Shown: piece by piece, positions 1 to 5,266 of the stretch
How positions within the stretch are numbered: position 1 is the stretch's first letter
Layout of the letters: the number at the start of each line of letters is the position of its first letter
DNA from: Candidatus Omnitrophota bacterium
GTDB lineage: Bacteria > Omnitrophota > Gorgyraeia > Aquiviventales > Aquiviventaceae
Assembly: GCA_016198915.1 (NCBI GenBank)
Contig: JACQHS010000021.1
Location: 1-8,330, forward strand
Reading direction: 5' to 3'
DNA length: 8,330 nt
Made by a program: the position numbers and the translations under genes
The notes under the pieces: model-generated
Told to the model about the DNA's origin: nothing
Databases searched by the model: none
Seen by the model: the letters and a program-made list of their open reading frames with translations, nothing else

Positions 1-24
1 AGCGAAGGCCGGCGCCCGAGCGAA

Positions 25-47
25 CGCGGGCCTCGCTGGGGCCCGCG
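25..47. repeat. GC-rich inverted repeat (stem-loop) upstream of cinA
   Basis: CGCGGGCC at 25-32 is perfectly complementary to GGCCCGCG at 40-47, giving an 8-bp all-GC stem with a 7-base loop (33-39). No T-run follows on either strand, so it does not look like a complete intrinsic terminator. It could be the remnant of a terminator or regulatory hairpin for a gene beyond the left edge, or a chance palindrome in very GC-rich DNA. The pairing is seen directly; any function is unknown. The rest of 1-133 shows no convincing gene, only a few copies of a GAGCGAA-like word (about 19-24 and 71-76, with a partial copy at 1-6). Confidence 0.45.
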
Positions 48-118
48 GAGCGGTGACGCGAACCGACCCCGAGCGAAGCCCGCAGCCGTCGAGAGATGGC
101 ACGATGACAGGACCCGCC

Positions 119-127
119 TGCTATAAT
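119..127 (+). promoter_or_regulatory. Extended -10 promoter of cinA (probably leaderless)
   Basis: TGCTATAAT is an exact match to the extended -10 consensus TGnTATAAT, with the hexamer at 122-127. Counting the last T as -7 puts +1 at 134, which is the A of the cinA ATG. No clear -35 box lies at 16-18 bp spacing; the nearest candidate, ATGACA at 104-109, is only 12 bp upstream. Extended -10 promoters commonly work without a -35. A six-base AT-only consensus is rare by chance in DNA this GC-rich. No Shine-Dalgarno sequence lies between the -10 and the ATG, consistent with a leaderless message. Confidence 0.7.
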
Positions 128-133
128 GACTCC

Positions 134-1369
134 ATGCGCGTAGAGTTGTTGACGATCGGCTCTGAGCTGATGAGCGGGGCCGCGGTCAATACGAATGCGG
201 CCTACCTCGCCCGCCGCCTCGCCGAGCTTGGCCTGCCCTGCCAGCGGTGCGTCGCCGTCAGCGATGAACGCGAATCCCTGCTGACTGCGCTTCACGAGGG
301 GCTCAACCGCAGCGACCTGCTGATCACAACGGGAGGCCTGGGGCCGACGTTTGACGACCTCACGATGGAGACGATCGCCGAGGCGACCGGCCGGTCCTTG
401 CGCTATTGTGCGGCGGCTGCCGCTACGATCCGCCGGTTTTACTCGCGCCGCCACCGCACGCTCCAGCGCGCCGCCCTTCGCCAGGCGCTGATCCCCTCAG
501 GAGGCGACGCGCTGCCCAATCCCCTCGGCACCGCACCTGGGCTCTGGCTGAAGCGGCCGACCGGTCTGCTCATCGCCCTGCCCGGCGTCCCACGGGAAAT
601 GCAAGCGATCATGGAGTGTTCTGTCCTGCCGAGACTCCGGCGACTGCCGGGACTGGACGTCATCGAAACGCGGACCCTGCGGACCATCGGCGTCGTGGAG
701 CTCAAGATCCAATCCTGCCTCGAGCGGCTTCCCATCCCGACCCATGTGCAGATCGGGCTGTATCCGTCCCTGCGCGCCGTGGATATCCGCCTCACCGCCA
801 CCGGCGCGTCACGCCGCGCCGCTACGGCGGCGCTCAGGCGGATCGAGACAGGACTGCGGCGGGCGCTGGGCCGGGCGGTCTATGGCGCCGATGGCGACTC
901 GCTGGAAGGCGCCGTCGGCCAACTCCTCGTCCGTCGTCGTCAGACGCTGGCCGTCGCAGAATCCTGCACCGGAGGCCTTGTGTCCGACCGGATCACGAAT
1001 GTGCCGGGCAGCTCGCGGTATCTGCGCGGCTCGGTCGTCGCCTACCACAACGACATCAAACGCGGGCTCCTCGGTGTTCCGGCCGCGATGCTGGCACGCG
1101 ATGGCGCGGTGAGTGTGCCGGTCGCGCGGGCGATGGCGCAAGGGGTGCGGCGGATGGCGGGATCGGACGTAGGGCTGGCGGTCACCGGGATTGCTGGACC
1201 GACCGGTGCGACGGCAAAGAAACCGGTGGGACTCATCTTCCTGGGGCTTGCGGATCGGCGCGGTGTTGCCAGCCTGCGGTGCCAGTTCTTCGGCGACCGC
1301 GTCTCCGTCAAGATGCAGGCCGCGCAGACCGCCCTGGATTTTTTGCGGCGGCGCCTGCTGCAGCCGTAA
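134..1369 (+). CDS. cinA: CinA family protein (nucleotide-processing N-domain plus nicotinamide-nucleotide amidase)
   Basis: This is a full-length two-domain CinA of 411 residues. Residues 1 to about 170 form the MoaB-like domain (COG1058), linked in some homologues to ADP-ribose hydrolysis; its marks are GSELMSG (9-15), TTGGLGPTFDDLT (65-77) and LPGVPREM (149-156). A middle linking domain follows to about 250. Residues 255-411 are the PncC-type amidase that deamidates nicotinamide mononucleotide for NAD recycling, with the catalytic-serine motif ESCTGG (276-281), GSSRYLRGSVVAYHN (292-306) and TGIAGPTG (351-358). The ATG at 134 is chosen because family similarity begins there; the frame stays open upstream to a GTG at 53, but those residues look like untranslated leader. 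It is on the opposite strand to all other genes here, seems to have its own promoter, and its last 62 bp overlap thpR. One oddity is Asn19 where the family usually has Asp in the DTN motif. In Gram-positive bacteria CinA is tied to competence and RecA; here a NAD-salvage role is the safer call. Confidence 0.95.
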   Translation: MRVELLTIGSELMSGAAVNTNAAYLARRLAELGLPCQRCVAVSDERESLLTALHEGLNRSDLLITTGGLGPTFDDLTMETIAEATGRSLRYCAAAAATIRRFYSRRHRTLQRAALRQALIPSGGDALPNPLGTAPGLWLKRPTGLLIALPGVPREMQAIMECSVLPRLRRLPGLDVIETRTLRTIGVVELKIQSCLERLPIPTHVQIGLYPSLRAVDIRLTATGASRRAATAALRRIETGLRRALGRAVYGADGDSLEGAVGQLLVRRRQTLAVAESCTGGLVSDRITNVPGSSRYLRGSVVAYHNDIKRGLLGVPAAMLARDGAVSVPVARAMAQGVRRMAGSDVGLAVTGIAGPTGATAKKPVGLIFLGLADRRGVASLRCQFFGDRVSVKMQAAQTALDFLRRRLLQP

Positions 1370-1919
1370 GTGGAATCTCAGCCAGCACGGTATACCGAGG
1401 ACCGGAAGAGTGCAGGTCGCTGCGATACAGCGTGAGCGCGGTCACCTGAAACGGCTCCGGCGGCTCCCACGGCGCACTTTGCAGACGCTGGGCTAAACTA
1501 TCACGTCGCTTCGGCGAGCGCACGCGGCCCAGCGTGACATGCGCCGCGACCGGCCGTTCTTCCCGGCGCAGCCCGATCGCCTGACCCTCCCGCTCAATCC
1601 GCTCTGCGATCCGGACCACCGGCTCCCGGCCTTCCTCTAATCCGACCCAGATGATGCGCGGCGCACGCAGAGAGGGAAACGCGCCGAGCTGTTTGAGTCC
1701 AAGGGTGAACGGCCGTTGCTGCCCGGCCACATGGGTCAGCATCTCCTCAACCGTCCGTCGCTGCTCCTCGGTGATCTCATCGAGAAATTTCAGCGTGACG
1801 TGAAGGTGCTCAGGCTCGACCCACTTGACGTCGGCGCCGGATTCCCCCAACCGGCGCTGGAGGTCGGCCAACGATGATCGGACGGCATCCGGCAGGGCGA
1901 TCCCGATAAACGCGCGCAT
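1308..1919 (-). CDS. thpR: RNA 2',3'-cyclic phosphodiesterase (2H / LigT family)
   Basis: The 203-residue product belongs to the 2H phosphoesterase superfamily, which opens 2',3'-cyclic phosphates on RNA ends to 2'-phosphates; members were first described as 2'-5' RNA ligases. Both catalytic HxTx motifs are present: HVTL at residues 40-43 (within HLHVTLKFL) and HVTL at 127-130 (followed by GRVRSPK). The N-terminus MRAFIGIALP is typical of the family. The residue before the second motif is Ala where homologues often have Pro. The usual domain ends near YTVLAEIPL (176-184). The remaining 19 residues are Ala/Arg-rich, have no family counterpart that I recognise, and are encoded wholly antisense to the end of cinA. 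The start lies 3 bp after the pgpA stop with no recognisable Shine-Dalgarno sequence, so translation is probably coupled to pgpA. It is the last gene of the minus-strand run. Catalytic family is secure; the physiological substrate is not. Confidence 0.93.
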   Translation of the reverse strand: MRAFIGIALPDAVRSSLADLQRRLGESGADVKWVEPEHLHVTLKFLDEITEEQRRTVEEMLTHVAGQQRPFTLGLKQLGAFPSLRAPRIIWVGLEEGREPVVRIAERIEREGQAIGLRREERPVAAHVTLGRVRSPKRRDSLAQRLQSAPWEPPEPFQVTALTLYRSDLHSSGPRYTVLAEIPLTAAAGAAAKNPGRSARPAS

Positions 1920-1922
1920 CGC

Positions 1923-2432
1923 TCAACCGACCCACGGAAGCCGCCGCAGCCCAAAGAACACCAACCAGAGGATCAGCGCGGTATAGCCGCTGGCCCCGAG
2001 ATCATCGAGCATGATGCCCCATCCTCCAGGCCTGCGGCTGAGCCATTTCAGCGGCGGAGGCTTCACAATATCCAGCAGGCGGAAGACCACGAACGCCGCG
2101 ACGGCCATCCAGGGAATCTCCACCAGGAACGGGCAGGCGAACACCACCGCCGACATCCCCACGCATTCATCAATGACGACCGCGGGTGGATCGTGCTCTC
2201 CTGAGTCCCGTTCAACGCGCTGGGAGGCCACCACCCCCAGCCCAAAACCCGCGGCCAGCCCGACCCACATCCAGGCCAACAGCGCTTGCGGATTGTCGGG
2301 AAACGTCCCTGCCGCAGCGGACACGAGCAGCAGTCCCGCCAGCCAGCCCACGAGGCTGCCGGCCGTGCCGGGGGCCACCGGGACATGGCCCAGAAACCCG
2401 ACGGTCGCAATGACTCTAGCGATGAGCCGCAT
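1923..2432 (-). CDS. pgpA: Phosphatidylglycerophosphatase A
   Basis: PgpA removes the phosphate from phosphatidylglycerophosphate to give phosphatidylglycerol in the inner membrane, the step after PgsA, whose gene lies immediately upstream. The 169-residue protein has the family signatures in order: GHVPVAPGTAGSL (15-27), the acidic motif VIDECVGM (86-93), DIVKPPPL (121-128) and GGWGIMLDD (136-144). Hydrophobic stretches at about 27-41, 51-69, 94-118 and 147-160 fit a multi-span membrane protein. The length is normal for the family. The ATG at 2432 overlaps the end of pgsA by 17 bp in another reading frame, a typical arrangement for translational coupling. No strong Shine-Dalgarno sequence is visible. 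After the last acidic motif the usual AG is AS (146-147), a mild variation. The assignment is supported by both motifs and neighbour. Confidence 0.93.
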   Translation of the reverse strand: MRLIARVIATVGFLGHVPVAPGTAGSLVGWLAGLLLVSAAAGTFPDNPQALLAWMWVGLAAGFGLGVVASQRVERDSGEHDPPAVVIDECVGMSAVVFACPFLVEIPWMAVAAFVVFRLLDIVKPPPLKWLSRRPGGWGIMLDDLGASGYTALILWLVFFGLRRLPWVG

Positions 2433-3000
2433 CCCACAGCGCAGCCTGGTGGCGCCGAAAGAACGCTACCCCAGAGATGAGGGTGAAGAGCACCGTCACC
2501 CAGAGACAGCCCAAGACCACCCCGTCCATCGCTTGGTTCACCTGATCGGGAATCGTCGCAGGTTCGAAGAGTTCCCGGATGAGGAGAACGCTAAGGATGA
2601 CGGCAATCGTCACCATCTGCGAGACCGCCTTCTGCTTGCCCTCCTGTGCGGCGGCCAGGACCACGCCGCGGCTGGCCACAAACAGCCGCACCCCGGTGAT
2701 GATGAGCTCGCGCAGAAGAATGACCAGCACCATCCAGGCCGGGATCAGCCGCAGCTGCACAAACGTCAGGAAAATCCCCAGGACCAGCACCTTGTCCGCG
2801 ATCGGATCCAGCAGCGCGCCGAACGGGCTGACCTGACGCCACCGGCGCGCGAGCCACCCGTCGAGCCAGTCCGTCAGGCCCGCGAGGAGAAAAAAGATCA
2901 GCGCCGCCCCTTTGGCCGGCCAGCCGGGCACCATGAGCAGCCCCATGACGAGAAACGCGAGGAGAAAACGCAGGAAAGTCAGCTGGGTGGGGAGGGTCAT
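2416..3000 (-). CDS. pgsA: CDP-diacylglycerol--glycerol-3-phosphate 3-phosphatidyltransferase
   Basis: PgsA transfers the phosphatidyl group of CDP-diacylglycerol to glycerol-3-phosphate, the committed step of phosphatidylglycerol and cardiolipin synthesis, at the inner membrane. The 194-residue protein carries a perfect CDP-alcohol phosphotransferase signature DxxDGxxAR(x8)GxxxDxxxD: Asp44, Asp47, Gly48, Ala51, Arg52, Gly61, Asp65 and Asp69. The N-terminus MTLPTQLTFLRFLL matches the family opening (LPNxLTxxR). Hydrophobic segments at about 8-24, 31-42, 71-99, 127-141 and 160-181 fit a six-helix membrane enzyme. The frame stays open upstream to 3204, but that stretch overlaps rimO and is unlike PgsA, so the ATG at 3000 is chosen. 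It sits 22 bp after rimO without a clear Shine-Dalgarno sequence, and its 3' end overlaps pgpA by 17 bp. PgsA-type substrate choice is inferred from this start and from adjacency to pgpA; the superfamily itself is certain. Confidence 0.95.
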   Translation of the reverse strand: MTLPTQLTFLRFLLAFLVMGLLMVPGWPAKGAALIFFLLAGLTDWLDGWLARRWRQVSPFGALLDPIADKVLVLGIFLTFVQLRLIPAWMVLVILLRELIITGVRLFVASRGVVLAAAQEGKQKAVSQMVTIAVILSVLLIRELFEPATIPDQVNQAMDGVVLGCLWVTVLFTLISGVAFFRRHQAALWDAAHR

Positions 3001-3022
3001 GTTCGGTGAGCCCGTTCGCCGG

Positions 3023-4453
3023 TTAAGTGCCAACAACCTCACCGACGAGGTCGTACTCATAGGTATCGGTGATGCGCACGGAAACGAAGCCTCCGGGAGC
3101 CAGCGGCTGAGTGCTGTGCACGAAGACGGTGCCATCCACTTCAGGGCAATCGGCGCTCGTGCGGCCGACGAACTGCGTCGGGTCGCTGGCATCGGCCTCG
3201 TCAATCACGACGTCACAGCGGCGGCCGAGCATTCGGGCGTTGACCTGTGTGGCAATCTCCTGCTGCAACTGCATGAGCCGATCGTAGCGGCTCTTGGCGA
3301 TGTCGGCAGGCACCTGATCGGGAAAGCGGTACGAGGCGCTGCCCTCTTCGCGGGAATAGCGGAAGGCGCCCAGCCGGTCAAATTGGATCTCCCGCAGGAA
3401 GCCCAGCAGGTTCTCAAAGGCCGCCTCGGTTTCCCCTGGGAAGCCGACGATGGCCGACGTTCGCAGGGCGATGGACGGCATCTGCTCCCGTAACGTGTGG
3501 ACGATCTCGCGCAACCGTCCTTGCGTGATGCCGCGGTTCATGCTCGCGAGCACCCCATCGTCCGCATGCTCGATCGCCATATCCAGATACTTGCAGATCG
3601 CCGGCTCATCGCGAATGGTCTGGATGAGGTCGTGGCCGACACCTCGCGGATGGCAGTACAGCAGCCGGATCCACGTCAGCCCGCCGATCTTCGCCAACGC
3701 CCCGAGCAGCTCGGCGATTCGCGGCCGCCCGTAGAGATCCACGCCGTAATCCGAGGTGTCCTGGCCGACGACGATCAGCTCGCGCACGCCGCGCTCTTCG
3801 ACGAGCTGCCGGGCCTCCGCCACGACCGCCTCGAGCGGCCGGCTGCTGAGCGGGCCTTTGATCTTCGGAATAATGCAGAAGCTGCACCCTTTGAGGCAGC
3901 CTTCTGAAATCTTCAAGTAGGCGTAGTGGGACGGCGTGAGAGCCGTCCGGGCCACCGGGGTTCCCTGGTGCGGCACCTGCGGCCGCGGCCGAAGGCTCGC
4001 TGGATGCGTTCCCTCAAGGGCCTGCTGGACGACTGTCTCGATGTCGCCGAAGCCATCCACGCCGACAAAGCCATCCACCTCAGGCAACTCCTTGATGAGC
4101 TCCTGCTTGAAGCGCTGGACCAGGCAGCCGGCGACGACGACCGCCTTCACCTTGCCCTGCTTCTTGAGCTCCACCGCCCGCAGAATCGTGTCGATCGATT
4201 CTTTCACGGATTCCTGGATGAAACTACAGGTGTTGATGATGACCGCCGAGGACCCCTCCGCGTCGTCCACCACGCGGAATCCCTTCTGCTGGAGCCGGCC
4301 CAGATATACTTCGGAGTCCACGAGCGTCCTCGGGCATCCCAAGCTGATCATGCTGACCGACGCGGCGGGGCTGGCAGGTCTGGGGCGCGGCGAACCGTTC
4401 GTGCGGGCGTCAGGAAGGGGCTGAGATAAGGCGTCCGTGCGTCGGGCAGGCAT
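3023..4453 (-). CDS. rimO: Ribosomal protein S12 methylthiotransferase (radical SAM)
   Basis: RimO adds a methylthio group to the conserved aspartate of ribosomal protein S12, using two iron-sulfur clusters and S-adenosylmethionine. The 476-residue product has all three domains. The N-terminal methylthiotransferase domain supplies three cluster cysteines, Cys40 (SLGCPRTLVDSE), Cys76 (NTCSFI) and Cys110 (GCLVQR). The radical SAM core has CxxxCxxC at Cys186, Cys190 and Cys193. The C-terminal TRAM domain (about 408-475) contains FVGRTSADCPEVDG and ends in TYEYDLVGEV, typical of RimO rather than MiaB. A GTG directly precedes the ATG at 4453, so the start could be one codon earlier. A start at the internal ATG (4351) would cut into the first beta strand, so the upstream start is preferred although it adds about 32 Pro/Arg/Ala-rich residues. 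The usual IPLQH-like motif reads MAIEH (292-296). It begins 10 bp after rodZ. Confidence 0.95.
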   Translation of the reverse strand: MPARRTDALSQPLPDARTNGSPRPRPASPAASVSMISLGCPRTLVDSEVYLGRLQQKGFRVVDDAEGSSAVIINTCSFIQESVKESIDTILRAVELKKQGKVKAVVVAGCLVQRFKQELIKELPEVDGFVGVDGFGDIETVVQQALEGTHPASLRPRPQVPHQGTPVARTALTPSHYAYLKISEGCLKGCSFCIIPKIKGPLSSRPLEAVVAEARQLVEERGVRELIVVGQDTSDYGVDLYGRPRIAELLGALAKIGGLTWIRLLYCHPRGVGHDLIQTIRDEPAICKYLDMAIEHADDGVLASMNRGITQGRLREIVHTLREQMPSIALRTSAIVGFPGETEAAFENLLGFLREIQFDRLGAFRYSREEGSASYRFPDQVPADIAKSRYDRLMQLQQEIATQVNARMLGRRCDVVIDEADASDPTQFVGRTSADCPEVDGTVFVHSTQPLAPGGFVSVRITDTYEYDLVGEVVGT

Positions 4454-4463
4454 CACGGAAGAG

Positions 4464-5255
4464 TTACAACTCGTCGTCGCCGGACAGCGCGCTGATCCCC
4501 TGCTGGGTGATCACGAGGCGCCCGTCGTGGGCGATCGCAGAGGAGGTGATCGGCTGTCCGTTGAGCGTCAGGGTCACCTGGGAGGGGTGGGCCACAACCA
4601 GCTCCAGCCGCTTCTTGGCGGTCCAGTGTTCCTGTGCACCCCGCGGCAGCCGCTGTTGGGCCAGCAATTTCCCGTCGGCCAGGACGCGAACCCACGTCGC
4701 CCGGTGCGCGACGATCTCAAGCTCCAGCGCGTGCACGGCACGCCCGGTCGCCGAGGCCGGGGGGGTGGGTTTGGGCGGCGGCGCCAGCGATGGCGGAGTG
4801 ACGGTCTTGGCGTTCGACGGCACGGGAGTGATACTCGCCAGCTTCGGCATCCTGAGCGTCGGCAGCGAGATCTTGGGCAGCCACCGCAGCGGATTCACGA
4901 TGACGATCCCCGCCACGAGCGCGCCGCCGAGGGCGAGTGCGCCGACTCGTCGAACCAGCGGCCAGGGGATGCGAATCGTCATCGGCGGCAGCGCGGGGCG
5001 TGCTGCGGCCGGCGGGGCCGGCTCCTCGTCCTGCTTCCACGTGAATTGCGCCAGCAGCGGCTCTGGCGCAAGCCGAAGGAACCTCGCGTATGTCGTGAGA
5101 AACCCTTTGACATAGATCGGGCTCATCAGCTCCTGCAAGCGGTCGGCCTCGAGCGCCTCGAGCACCCACGGTTGAATCTTCGTGGCATGGCTGACCTCGG
5201 CAATCGTCAATTTCTTCCCTGCCCGCGCCTCACGCAACTCTTTGCCGACCATCAT
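4464..5255 (-). CDS. rodZ: RodZ-like membrane protein (HTH domain plus DUF4115)
   Basis: RodZ links the MreB cytoskeleton to the cell-wall elongation machinery and controls rod shape. The 263-residue protein shows the expected order: a cytoplasmic Xre-type helix-turn-helix domain at about 5-70 (GKELREARAGKKLTIAEVS, then ATKIQPWVLEALE and YVKGFLTTYARFL), one transmembrane helix at about 103-121 with basic residues just before it, a Pro/Thr/Lys-rich periplasmic linker (about 143-170) and a C-terminal DUF4115 domain (about 176-240, with ATWVRVLADGKLL and LTLNGQPI). Two ATGs are in tandem (5255 and 5252); the Shine-Dalgarno sequence is 5 nt from the first and 8 nt from the second, so the second may be used. 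It lies 9 bp after ftsK and 10 bp before rimO, a pairing common in this conserved cluster. Architecture is clear; the shape role is by family, and sequence divergence keeps the name somewhat provisional. Confidence 0.87.
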   Translation of the reverse strand: MMVGKELREARAGKKLTIAEVSHATKIQPWVLEALEADRLQELMSPIYVKGFLTTYARFLRLAPEPLLAQFTWKQDEEPAPPAAARPALPPMTIRIPWPLVRRVGALALGGALVAGIVIVNPLRWLPKISLPTLRMPKLASITPVPSNAKTVTPPSLAPPPKPTPPASATGRAVHALELEIVAHRATWVRVLADGKLLAQQRLPRGAQEHWTAKKRLELVVAHPSQVTLTLNGQPITSSAIAHDGRLVITQQGISALSGDDEL

Positions 5256-5260
5256 CCTCT

Positions 5261-5266
5261 CTCCTT
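5261..5266 (-). promoter_or_regulatory. Shine-Dalgarno sequence of the rodZ-like gene
   Basis: On the minus strand AAGGAG (5266 down to 5261) lies 5 nt before the ATG at 5255 and 8 nt before the ATG at 5252. Its first two bases are the last two of the ftsK TAA stop codon, so termination of FtsK occurs on the ribosome-binding site. It is the only strong Shine-Dalgarno sequence seen in front of any gene of the window. Confidence 0.8.

Noticed and set aside
53..133. Longer cinA start at the GTG at base 53
   Set aside because: The extra 27 residues have no family counterpart, and the perfect extended -10 lies inside them; the ATG at 134 starts exactly where CinA similarity begins.
1316..1344. 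Weak stem (CAGGC with GCCCTG, one bulge) followed by six T residues, like an intrinsic terminator on the plus strand
   Set aside because: It lies inside cinA before its stop codon, the stem is short and bulged, and the T-run encodes part of a normal CinA C-terminus.
406..1449. Open frame of 347 codons overlapping cinA in another frame
   Set aside because: Arg/Ala/Pro-rich shadow of cinA, which has all its family motifs in the true frame.
2011..3009. Open frame of 332 codons on the plus strand, antisense to pgpA and pgsA
   Set aside because: Low-complexity charged product; pgsA and pgpA on the other strand carry full catalytic signatures.
3001..3204. 68-codon upstream extension of pgsA
   Set aside because: It lies inside rimO and does not resemble PgsA; the ATG at 3000 gives the normal N-terminus.
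4312..4317. TATACT on the plus strand, resembling a -10 box
   Set aside because: It is inside rimO on the antisense strand, with no -35, no extended TG and no plausible gene downstream.
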